From: Eubacterium sp.
GTDB taxonomy: Bacteria > Bacillota > Clostridia > Lachnospirales > Lachnospiraceae
Length of the DNA: 21,103 nt
Assembly (NCBI GenBank): GCA_024681495.1
Contig: JAILAS010000016.1
Coordinates: 1-21,103 of the forward strand
Reading direction: 5' to 3'
The notes under the pieces were generated by a model. The model was given only the letters and a program-made list of their open reading frames with translations. It was not told where the DNA came from and made no database searches. Both the position numbers and the translations under genes were made by a program. Of this stretch, positions 15,678 through 21,103 are shown one piece after another (position 1 is the stretch's first letter; each line of letters begins with the position of its first letter).

Positions 15678-16620
15678 TTTTCTCGTATGCTTTCACAATT
15701 TTTTGAACAAGGGGATGGCGTACAACGTCCTTCGATGTGAGCGTGCAAATGCCTATGTCGTCTATTCCCTTTAAAACGTTAAGCGCGTCTTTAAGTCCGC
15801 TCTTAACACCGGGGGCCAGGTCTATCTGCGTCTGGTCACCGGTAATCACCACCTTCGACCCGAATCCGATTCTGGTAAGGAACATCTTCATCTGAGCCGG
15901 TGTGGTATTCTGGGCTTCATCCAGAATAATGTACGCATTATCGAGCGTACGACCCCTCATATACGCCAGGGGTGCAACCTCTATGAGGCCCTTTTCCATA
16001 TTGCGGGCAAAAGCGTCCGCACCCATTATCTGGTATAAAGCATCGTACAGCGGGCGCAGATATGGATCCACCTTACTCTGCAGGTCTCCGGGAAGAAACC
16101 CGAGCTTCTCCCCCGCTTCGATGGCGGGCCTGGTGAGAATTATTCTCCCAACCTCTTCGTTCTTAAAAGCTGTTATGGCCATAGCCATCGCGAGATAGGT
16201 CTTGCCGGTTCCGGCGGGACCCACTCCGAAGACAATCATTTTCTCTCTCATTTGGTTGACATAATCCTGCTGGCCAAACGTTCGGGCACTGATAGGCTTC
16301 CCGGTGGTGGTGTGTGCGATTATGTCGTCGCCTACGTCTGAAATTGACAAATTGCTTTTCTCCCTGGAAAGATCTATGGCGTAATCAAGCTGCTGCTCGG
16401 CGATATCCGTGCCTTTTTGAGACAGAGCCATGAGCTGACGGAAAACGTAAAGCGCCTGGCGGGCGTCGGCCTCGCTGCCGGATACCTTAAGCTCGTCGTT
16501 ACGGTATACGCTCGAAACGCCGAATGTCTTATCTACTTTCTTTATATTACAATCAAAAGAGCCGCATATCCGAGAGAAAATATCACCCGAAAGCGGCACG
16601 GACACTGTTACCTGATTCAT
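15622..16620 (-). CDS. phoH: PhoH-family ATPase
   Basis: 332 residues, close to the usual length. The P-loop ATPase has Walker A FGVGPAGTGKT (131-141), the family block ILTRPAIEAGEKLGFLPGDLQSKVDPYLRPLYDAL (161-195), MRGRTLDNAYIILDEAQNTT (221-240, Walker B), and TGDQTQIDL with the sensor-like GVKSGL. The N-terminal 100 residues form the small domain typical of PhoH-like proteins encoded beside ybeY. PhoH proteins are nucleotide-dependent and are linked to RNA metabolism; the exact activity is unsettled. Translation starts at ATG 16620 behind AGAGG. It is the first gene of a unit with its own promoter (16743-16715) and a structured leader of about 88 bases. The C-terminus (RKKSSGEKAGFRKK) is lysine-rich and ends in an A7 run just before the stop, inside the overlap with the next gene. 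Confidence 0.95.
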   Translation of the reverse strand: MNQVTVSVPLSGDIFSRICGSFDCNIKKVDKTFGVSSVYRNDELKVSGSEADARQALYVFRQLMALSQKGTDIAEQQLDYAIDLSREKSNLSISDVGDDIIAHTTTGKPISARTFGQQDYVNQMREKMIVFGVGPAGTGKTYLAMAMAITAFKNEEVGRIILTRPAIEAGEKLGFLPGDLQSKVDPYLRPLYDALYQIMGADAFARNMEKGLIEVAPLAYMRGRTLDNAYIILDEAQNTTPAQMKMFLTRIGFGSKVVITGDQTQIDLAPGVKSGLKDALNVLKGIDDIGICTLTSKDVVRHPLVQKIVKAYEKNENKRKKSSGEKAGFRKK

Positions 16621-16635
16621 CTAATCCTCTTCATA

Positions 16636-16702
16636 CCGGCCTTGAAGCCGGACTCTCACGATAAAAACGGCTTCAAATTCATCCCGCCGAAACGGAATGA
16701 AT
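16636..16702 (-). promoter_or_regulatory. phoH leader with overlapping, mutually exclusive hairpins
   Basis: Between the predicted transcription start (about 16708) and phoH I see three inverted repeats. A: 16677-16686 pairs with 16693-16702 (ten pairs, one G-U, six-base loop). B: TTGAAGCCG and CGGCTTCAA, perfect nine-base arms at 16668-16676 and 16642-16650, 17 bases apart. C: a five-base stem CCGGC/GCCGG with arms at 16647-16651 and 16636-16640. B and C share the 16647-16650 segment, so they cannot form together; C lies just upstream of the phoH ribosome site. T5 at 16663-16667 lies between the B arms. This could be an attenuator or an RNA-stability element; hairpin A could instead help end the upstream ABC transcript. 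No known riboswitch class recognised. Confidence 0.4.
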
Positions 16703-16714
16703 CTTCCACCAAAT

Positions 16715-16743
16715 ATAATACCACGGTTAGAGCACTTCTTCAA
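16715..16743 (-). promoter_or_regulatory. Predicted sigma-A promoter for phoH unit
   Basis: On the minus strand: -35 TTGAAG (16743-16738), a 17-base spacer, and -10 TATTAT (16720-16715), with TG one base before the -10 as an extended element. The -35 matches four of six and the -10 five of six consensus bases at ideal spacing. It overlaps the last codons of the ABC ATPase gene and would start RNA near 16708, leaving a leader of about 88 bases before phoH. Confidence 0.6.
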
Positions 16744-17488
16744 ACTTTCCAAGAAATTCTTTGAGCCTGCCTTCCCCGGCCGAAAACAACGTTTCGGGAT
16801 CTCCCTCCGCTGCAATAACTCCGTTCTCCATGAAGATTATTCTGTCGGCTACGTTCCTGGCGAAAGCCATCTCGTGAGTCACAATCACCATGGTCATATG
16901 ATCTTTGGCGAGATCCTTTATTACCTTGAGAATCTCCCCGGTGAGCTCGGGGTCGAGAGCGCTGGTCGGCTCGTCGAAGAAAAGTATCTTCGGCTGAAGG
17001 GCCAGTGCCCTGGCGATGGACACCCTCTGCTGCTGGCCACCCGAGAGCTGATGCGGATAGTAATCGGCCTTATCGGAGAGCCCCATCTTCTCAAGCAGCC
17101 TGTCGCAGAGCTCATTTGCCTCAGCGGCCGACTTCTTCTGGACGAGCATCGGCGCGTCGGTTATGTTCTTCCTTACGGAATAGTGAGGAAAGAGATTGAA
17201 GTTCTGGAACACCAGTCCGAAGCTCTTCTTTATCTCCTTCAGCTCGCTCTTAGAGGCATAGACACTCTTCGATCCGTCCGACAATGCGGCTGCCTTATCT
17301 TCGTAGATAATATCACCGTCGTCGAGCGTCTCGAGGAGAGTCGCACATCGAAGCAGCGTAGACTTTCCGCTGCCCGAAGGCCCTATAATGGCTACCACCT
17401 CACCCTGCTTTACCTCCAGGGATATGTCTTTTAAGACATTGAGTTCGCCAAAGCTTTTTTTAACGTTATTTAACTTAAAAAGACTCAT
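16727..17488 (-). CDS. Polar amino acid ABC transporter, ATP-binding protein (GlnQ/HisP-type)
   Basis: 253 residues, standard for the polar amino acid uptake ATPases. Walker A GPSGSGKST (36-44), Q-loop VFQNFNLFPHYSV (93-105), signature LSGGQQQR (148-155), Walker B ILFFDEPTSALD (168-179) and H-loop VTHEM (203-207) are all intact, so it should power import through the permease encoded just upstream. The segment at about 63-88 (EDKAAALSDGSKSVYASKSELKEIKK) is slightly longer than in GlnQ. It starts at ATG 17488 behind AGGTG, seven bases after the permease stop, and is the last gene of the three-gene importer unit. Its final codons overlap the predicted phoH promoter. Confidence 0.95.
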   Translation of the reverse strand: MSLFKLNNVKKSFGELNVLKDISLEVKQGEVVAIIGPSGSGKSTLLRCATLLETLDDGDIIYEDKAAALSDGSKSVYASKSELKEIKKSFGLVFQNFNLFPHYSVRKNITDAPMLVQKKSAAEANELCDRLLEKMGLSDKADYYPHQLSGGQQQRVSIARALALQPKILFFDEPTSALDPELTGEILKVIKDLAKDHMTMVIVTHEMAFARNVADRIIFMENGVIAAEGDPETLFSAGEGRLKEFLGKFEEVL

Positions 17489-17495
17489 TTTACAC

Positions 17496-18146
17496 CTATT
17501 TGTAATAATCCAACTTTCTTTCGAGGGCCGCGAACGCCATGGCGATAATCAGGTTGAAGACGTAGTAGAAAATGCCGGCGAAAAGGTACGGCAGTACGCT
17601 GGTCTGCGCCGCTGCGATCTGCTTGGCCTGAGTGAACATCTCCGCCACCGCCAATGCAAACGCCAGAGACGTATCCTTTACCAGAGTGATGGTCTCGTTG
17701 GTGACGGGCGGCAATATGCGTTTTACCACCTGCGGGAAGATTATTCTGATGAAGGTCTGGGCACGGCTGTATCCGAGGATGGTGGCGGCTTCGTACTGTC
17801 CCTGAGGAATGCTCTCGATACCCGCCCTGTAAATCTCCGCGAAATATGCGGCGTAGTTGAGGGCGAAACCGATGAGGACGGCCGTCATCCTGTAGGATGA
17901 GCTCACCTCGAGCCCGAACACGAAGTACGGACCGAAATAAACAACCAAAAGTTGGAGGAGCAACGGTGTGCCCCTCATAACTGAAATATAAAATTTAATG
18001 AGCAGCCGAAGCAGTGAGTATTTGGAGAGCCTGCCAAGGCAGAGGATCAGTCCCAGGATAAGGGAAAGAACCAGTGTTACGAAAAAGATCTCCAGCGAAA
18101 CAAGCATTCCGCTGCTCAATTGAGTTAAAATAACGTTTACATCCAT
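17496..18146 (-). CDS. Polar amino acid ABC transporter, permease (HisM/GlnP family)
   Basis: 216 residues with about five hydrophobic segments (for example VSLEIFFVTLVLSLILGLIL at 16-35 and a C-terminal pair around 180-205). It carries RGTPLLLQLLVVYFG (58-72) and the EAA loop QYEAATILGYSRAQTFIRIIFPQ (117-139), which docks on the ATPase. It forms the membrane channel, probably as a homodimer since only one permease gene is present. It starts 19 bases after the binding-protein stop. I see no clear Shine-Dalgarno before ATG 18146, unusual for this window, so its translation may depend on ribosomes finishing the upstream gene. Confidence 0.94.
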   Translation of the reverse strand: MDVNVILTQLSSGMLVSLEIFFVTLVLSLILGLILCLGRLSKYSLLRLLIKFYISVMRGTPLLLQLLVVYFGPYFVFGLEVSSSYRMTAVLIGFALNYAAYFAEIYRAGIESIPQGQYEAATILGYSRAQTFIRIIFPQVVKRILPPVTNETITLVKDTSLAFALAVAEMFTQAKQIAAAQTSVLPYLFAGIFYYVFNLIIAMAFAALERKLDYYK

Positions 18147-18165
18147 AATTAGTTACTGCTGAATA

Positions 18166-19041
18166 TTATTCGCTTTCTGTATCTGTTGCGGATTCGCCGA
18201 AGATGAACATGTCGGTGAGTCCCCACTTCTCAGTGATCTCGGCGAAGGTGCCGTCCTCGAGCATCTCGTAGAGGGTAGCCTGAACCTGATCGCGAAGTGC
18301 CTCGTTTCCGAGGGCGAATCCTACGGCGTACTGCTCGGAGGAGATAACCTCGTCGAGGATGATGTAATCATCGGCGCCTCTGGACTCGATCTGATACTCT
18401 GCCACTCCGATATCCATGGCGATGGCGTCGGAAGCGCCTGCGTCCATGTCGAGGAATGCGGTGTTGTAATCTGCCACCTCGGTCATGCTTCCAAATGTGG
18501 AAGTAAGATCGGACATGTCGTTAAGGGCAGAAAGCGCTGAGGAGTCGGCCTGCACGAGCACGGCCTTTCCTGCCAGGTCATCCCATGTGGTTATTCCGGA
18601 GTCTTTGCGAACTACGAAAACCTGGGTGTTATCAATGTAAGGATCGGTCCATGCGTACTTGTCCTCGCGGTCGTTCATGGTGAATCCGTTCCAGATGCAG
18701 TCGATGGAACCGGAGTTAAGCTCGAGGTCCTTACTCTCCCAGTCGATGGGCTGCTTAACGAGCTCCCAGCCGTTTCTGTCACAGACTTCCTGTGCCAGGT
18801 CGAGGTCGTATCCTACGTACTCGCCGTTATCGTCCTGATACCCGTAAGGAGGAAACTCGGCGTCGAAACCTACGGTAAATGTGGTTACGGATGCGTTTCC
18901 GGAAGCGGAGCCGGAAGCCGAACCCGATGCGGAGCCCGAAGCCGCGGAATCATCGGAAGTCGACGAGCCGCAGGCGTATAAGCCCAGCGCAAGAACCACC
19001 ATTGCAGTTGCTAAAAACAGCTTATTCAATCTTTTCATCAT
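18166..19041 (-). CDS. Amino acid ABC transporter substrate-binding lipoprotein (SBP family 3)
   Basis: 291 residues. A signal peptide ends in the lipobox LYAC with Cys24, so it is lipid-anchored outside the membrane. A low-complexity Gly/Ser/Ala linker (35-51) follows. The binding domain starts TFTVGFDAEFPPYGYQDDNGEYVGYDLDLA, the family 3 pattern, with WNGFTMNDRED where Arg125 should hold the substrate carboxylate, and AMDIGVAEYQI, whose Asp should hold the amino group. The preferred amino acid cannot be told. Two adjacent ATGs (19041 and 19038) both suit the AGAGG site, five or eight bases upstream; I used the first. The gene is first in the importer unit and lies behind the promoter at 19118-19090. 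Confidence 0.94.
   Translation of the reverse strand: MMKRLNKLFLATAMVVLALGLYACGSSTSDDSAASGSASGSASGSASGNASVTTFTVGFDAEFPPYGYQDDNGEYVGYDLDLAQEVCDRNGWELVKQPIDWESKDLELNSGSIDCIWNGFTMNDREDKYAWTDPYIDNTQVFVVRKDSGITTWDDLAGKAVLVQADSSALSALNDMSDLTSTFGSMTEVADYNTAFLDMDAGASDAIAMDIGVAEYQIESRGADDYIILDEVISSEQYAVGFALGNEALRDQVQATLYEMLEDGTFAEITEKWGLTDMFIFGESATDTESE
18889..18936 (-). repeat. Four 12-base units encoding a GSAS linker
   Basis: Residues 36-51 of the binding lipoprotein are four copies of Gly-Ser-Ala-Ser (the last reads Gly-Asn-Ala-Ser). The DNA repeats imperfectly every 12 bases, using varied serine and glycine codons. It forms a flexible tether between the lipid anchor and the binding domain. Because the DNA units differ, slippage is less likely than in a perfect tandem repeat. 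Confidence 0.75.
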
Positions 19042-19057
19042 TCATACCTCTTTCTCT

Positions 19058-19069
19058 TTAGCGTGCTAA
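19058..19069. promoter_or_regulatory. Perfect 12-base palindrome in the ABC importer leader (possible operator)
   Basis: TTAGCGTGCTAA has perfect five-base arms around GT. It lies between the predicted transcription start (about 19083) and the ribosome site of the binding-protein gene, where a bound repressor could block transcription. No regulator is encoded nearby, so its owner is unknown, and chance is possible for a site this short. Confidence 0.35.
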
Positions 19070-19089
19070 TGAATTAAAACAGCATAGGA

Positions 19090-19118
19090 ATACTAACATA
19101 TTTATCCCCTCGCGTCAA
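19090..19118 (-). promoter_or_regulatory. Predicted sigma-A promoter for the amino acid importer
   Basis: On the minus strand: -35 TTGACG (19118-19113), a 17-base spacer, -10 TAGTAT (19095-19090), with TG one base before the -10. The -35 matches five of six bases and the -10 four of six, with the extended element making up the difference. It sits in the 108-base gap between rlmH and the binding-protein gene, with a start near 19083. Confidence 0.65.
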
Positions 19119-19143
19119 CGATTTAAGGAATAAATACAGTTTA

Positions 19144-19158
19144 CATAAATTATTTATG
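19144..19158. promoter_or_regulatory. AT-rich palindrome upstream of the importer promoter
   Basis: CATAAATTATTTATG: seven-base arms around one central base, overlapping the rlmH stop codon and about 26 bases upstream of the importer -35. The form resembles binding sites of amino acid regulators such as arginine-repressor boxes, but it does not match their consensus closely. It is too A/T-rich to be a good terminator. Confidence 0.25.
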
Positions 19159-19629
19159 ATAGGGTTCGTTCTTCATGATTTTGAAAGAACGGTAAATCTG
19201 TTCGAGCAGGATTACACGCATCAGTCTGTGGGGGAACGTCATGCGAGAAAAACTGAGCTTCATCTGACAGTTTTGCACTATTCGGGGAGAAATCCCCACC
19301 GATCCACCGATAATGAACACCAGGTGACTGACGCCGGAAACAAACAGCTCCTCCATCCGCCCGGAGAGCCCCTCGGAAGAGAGCTCCTTCCCTTCGACGC
19401 AAAGCGCGATCTTATAAGCGGAATCGGGAATGCACTTCTCCAGCCTTTGGGCTTCTGTTTCGAGCAGGACGCTCAGCTGGGCGTCGGTCATATTCTCGGA
19501 CGTCTTCTCGTCCTTAACCTCCAGTATCTCCAGCTGACAATACGCCTTAAGCCTCTTGGAATACTCCTCGATGGCGTCTCTGAAATAGTTTTCTTTGATG
19601 CTGCCCACACAGGCGATGGTGATCTTCAT
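19150..19629 (-). CDS. rlmH: 23S rRNA (pseudouridine-1915 N3)-methyltransferase RlmH
   Basis: 159 residues from ATG 19629, the exact family length. RlmH is a SPOUT-class enzyme that methylates pseudouridine 1915 of 23S rRNA on assembled ribosomes. Motifs: MKITIACVGSIKENYFRDAIEEYSKRL at the start, VFIIGGSVGISP (104-115, knotted cofactor site), and the C-terminal LSFSRMTFPHRLMRVILLEQIYRSFKI ending EPYHK (155-159). An in-frame GTG at 19635 would add two residues, but it overlaps the ribosome site GAGGAG, whereas ATG 19629 has ideal spacing. It lies two bases after the stop of the zinc-ribbon/TPR gene, so the two are coupled. No clear terminator follows. Confidence 0.97.
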   Translation of the reverse strand: MKITIACVGSIKENYFRDAIEEYSKRLKAYCQLEILEVKDEKTSENMTDAQLSVLLETEAQRLEKCIPDSAYKIALCVEGKELSSEGLSGRMEELFVSGVSHLVFIIGGSVGISPRIVQNCQMKLSFSRMTFPHRLMRVILLEQIYRSFKIMKNEPYHK

Positions 19630-19631
19630 AA

Positions 19632-20765
19632 TCACTCCTCGACTTCGATGCTTTCGTCCTCTTCCACCTGCGGAAGGTAGGTATACGTCCTGGTTACCAC
19701 ATTGCCGGCCAGGCCGTTCTCATCTACGGCGATAACGCTGAAGATGTTGTTGCCCTCGGGCATGGCGAAGCTGCCGGTATACTTCGTGGACGAAGTGGTG
19801 GGCGTAGAGCCGTCGAAGGTGTAATACGCCGTGCATCCGTCGTCCACTGTTACAGTTATGTAAACCTCGTCGTTATAGGTGCCGCTCTGGGGATAGACGA
19901 CGGGGTCAGATGGCGGCTGGGCCGCCAATGTGTATGTCCGGGACTCGTAAAGACTCCTTCTGCCGCTTTCGTCGAAGCAGACTGCGGTGAGTGTTATCTG
20001 TCCCTCCACGAGCTCGATCGCATCGGTGTACTCATCGGATGATTCCGTGGGCATAGAGCCGTCAAGGGTGTAATAGATCTTAAGCTTCTTATTCGAAGAG
20101 TACAGCTCCACGTGAACGGGGCCGTCGTACTCTCCCGCCTCAAGGGATACTCCCGGCGAAGGCACCAGATACTTCGAAAGAAGGCTCTGAACCGCCGCGT
20201 CGTCGGGATTGCTCTCGGCTGCCTTAAGTAGCTTATCGTAATTACCGGTCTCATTATATACGTAGTACAGATACTTCAGCGCGTCAAGAAGCTCAAAGTC
20301 GGATACCTTTTCGATATCCAGCGAAGTGGCGCTCTCGAGGCTGGCGAGGGCGCTGTCGTAGTCCTCGAGATAAACCTCAATAATGCCCAGCAGCGTGAGC
20401 GCGTCGAAAGAACCTCCGTCCAGATTTACGGCCTTTTGGGCGAAGGTGTACGCCTTGGAATACTCTCCGGACTTGTACGACTCGAGCGCCTTGCCGTACT
20501 GGAAGTCGAACGAGTGAGAATTCCTGTAGTAGATGCCGGAAAACACCACCCCTGTCAGCACGATAATAAGCAGCAGGGCGATAACCATCGCCTTTTTACG
20601 AGTGCTACGCTTTCTCTTTATCGTCTTCTTTCGCTGAAGTTCATCGTCGAATTCGTCGCCTTCGACTATGGGATCGTAGTCGGGCACTATTCTGTTTTCG
20701 GCTCCGCAGGCGTCGCAAAAGATCTGCCCACTCGAGAGCTCTTTTCCGCATTTAGCGCATTTCAT
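19632..20765 (-). CDS. Zinc-ribbon, membrane-anchored TPR protein with two Fn3-associated/CHB_HEX-type repeats, function unknown
   Basis: 377 residues from ATG 20765, with GGGGA eight bases upstream. The open frame runs 22 residues further, but starting at MKCAKCGKEL puts the zinc ribbon at the N-terminus. Order: zinc ribbon with Cys3, Cys6, Cys17 and Cys20; acidic stretch (28-44); basic cluster RKKTIKRKRSTRKK (45-58); one membrane helix (59-80); TPR-like helices (about 86-195); then two beta repeats centred on YYTLDGSMPTESS (231-243) and YYTFDGSTPTTSS (314-326), the chitobiase C-terminal/Fn3-associated type. The basic cluster predicts the zinc ribbon inside and the TPR and beta repeats outside. 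I do not know its function. Context (folD upstream, rlmH two bases downstream) is housekeeping and gives no clue. Confidence 0.82.
   Translation of the reverse strand: MKCAKCGKELSSGQIFCDACGAENRIVPDYDPIVEGDEFDDELQRKKTIKRKRSTRKKAMVIALLLIIVLTGVVFSGIYYRNSHSFDFQYGKALESYKSGEYSKAYTFAQKAVNLDGGSFDALTLLGIIEVYLEDYDSALASLESATSLDIEKVSDFELLDALKYLYYVYNETGNYDKLLKAAESNPDDAAVQSLLSKYLVPSPGVSLEAGEYDGPVHVELYSSNKKLKIYYTLDGSMPTESSDEYTDAIELVEGQITLTAVCFDESGRRSLYESRTYTLAAQPPSDPVVYPQSGTYNDEVYITVTVDDGCTAYYTFDGSTPTTSSTKYTGSFAMPEGNNIFSVIAVDENGLAGNVVTRTYTYLPQVEEDESIEVEE
19635..19640 (-). promoter_or_regulatory. Ribosome binding site deciding the rlmH start
   Basis: GAGGAG on the minus strand, five bases before ATG 19629 and adjoining the stop codon of the upstream gene. 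It rules out the GTG at 19635 as the start. Confidence 0.75.
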
Positions 20766-20785
20766 TTCATAATCCCCGTCTGTAG

Positions 20786-21103
20786 CTATTTCTGGCTGTA
20801 TTTTACGCGTCTCTTGAGAGATACGAGGCAATTGTTCATGAGCATGGAGATGGTCATGGGGCCCACGCCGCCCGGCACGGGCGTGATAAAGGAGGCCTTA
20901 TCCTTTACGTCCTCGAAGTCCACGTCGCCGTGAATCTTGTTGTTCTCGTCCCTGTGAATGCCCACGTCTATGACTACCGCACCGTCCTTCACGTAGGAGG
21001 AGTCGATGTACCTGTCCTTGCCTATGCCGACAATCAGTATATCCGCCTGATTCGTGATGCTCTTAAGGTCTTTGGTCCTCGAATGACATACCGTGACCGT
21101 GGA
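20786..21103 (-). CDS. folD: Bifunctional methylene-THF dehydrogenase/cyclohydrolase FolD, C-terminal part (cut by window edge)
   Basis: 105 residues to the stop at 20786; the frame is open to the window edge. The visible part begins STVTVCHSRTKDLKSI, continues ADILIVGIGKD and GAVVIDVGIHRD, and holds the family signature ITPVPGGVGPMTISMLMNN near the end. FolD interconverts methylene-, methenyl- and formyl-tetrahydrofolate for purine and formyl-methionine supply; the part seen is mainly the NAD(P)-binding lobe and the C-terminal helix, while the catalytic N-terminal lobe lies outside the window. The next gene starts 20 bases downstream. Confidence 0.96.
   Translation of the reverse strand, partial: STVTVCHSRTKDLKSITNQADILIVGIGKDRYIDSSYVKDGAVVIDVGIHRDENNKIHGDVDFEDVKDKASFITPVPGGVGPMTISMLMNNCLVSLKRRVKYSQK

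Noticed and set aside
16677..16702. Ten-pair hairpin after the ABC ATPase gene as a rho-independent terminator
   Set aside because: The stem is good, but the minus strand after it reads AATTTGAAGCC with no direct T-run; the T5 comes about ten bases later. It is recorded as part of the phoH leader, with terminator function only a possibility.
18889..18936. The GSAS-coding repeat as a phase-variable tandem repeat
   Set aside because: The 12-base units differ at several positions and their length is a multiple of three, so slippage would only change linker length and would not switch the gene off.
19042..19149. The 108-base gap between rlmH and the importer as a riboswitch or T-box leader
   Set aside because: The predicted transcript leader is only about 42 bases, too short for known riboswitches or a T-box, and it has no T-box sequence.
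1..21103. CRISPR arrays, insertion sequences, tRNA or rRNA genes, prophage or other transfer signs
   Set aside because: No direct-repeat arrays, transposase-like proteins or terminal repeats, no tRNA-like cloverleaf in the short gaps, and an even composition with only core-type genes on one strand.

Overview
The window is a compact, one-directional stretch of a bacterial chromosome: all 19 recognisable genes lie on the minus strand, so biological order runs from position 21103 down to 1. Gene content and protein style point to a Gram-positive clostridial organism, most likely of the family Lachnospiraceae. The evidence is: mutS-mutL-miaA followed by a YnbB-type PLP enzyme; phoH, a 7TM-HD-type gene and ybeY in the Firmicutes order; an endonuclease-type MutL; SpoVB/YtgP-type flippase and YerB-type lipoprotein genes; purine-rich Shine-Dalgarno sites; several TTG starts; and a divergent short MreB of a kind I associate with this family. 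Base composition is moderate and even. I see no sign of mobile DNA, CRISPR, tRNA or rRNA, and no gene-free stretch longer than about 110 bases.

Layout in transcription order. (1) 21103-19150: the 3' end of folD (one-carbon metabolism), a zinc-ribbon/membrane/TPR/Fn3-like protein of unknown role, and rlmH (23S rRNA methylation), tightly packed. (2) 19118-16727: a polar amino acid ABC importer (binding lipoprotein, permease, ATPase) behind its own good promoter at 19118-19090. (3) 16743-13943: a new promoter overlapping the end of the ATPase gene, then a structured leader, phoH, a 7TM protein with a dead HD domain where pgpH usually sits, and ybeY; the three genes overlap one another. (4) 13881-11082: a DUF3048 (YerB-like) lipoprotein and a 14-TM MOP-superfamily flippase. 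(5) 11064-2738: two FAD-binding oxidoreductases of unknown physiological role, then mutS, mutL and miaA, joined by short gaps or overlaps. (6) 2736-1: a YnbB-like methionine gamma-lyase-family PLP protein, mreB, and the 5' end of mreC, cut by the window edge.

Functional themes are translation quality and RNA maturation (rlmH, ybeY, miaA), DNA mismatch repair (mutS, mutL), envelope and cell shape (flippase, mreB, mreC) and amino acid uptake. Most of the window is ordinary core genome. The points most worth a second look are the 7TM pseudo-HD protein and its A-run overlap with phoH, the mutually exclusive hairpins in the phoH leader, the coupling of two uncharacterised flavoproteins to mutS, the unknown zinc-ribbon/TPR/Fn3-like protein, and the altered phosphate loop in MreB. 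I did not find a convincing new multi-gene system.
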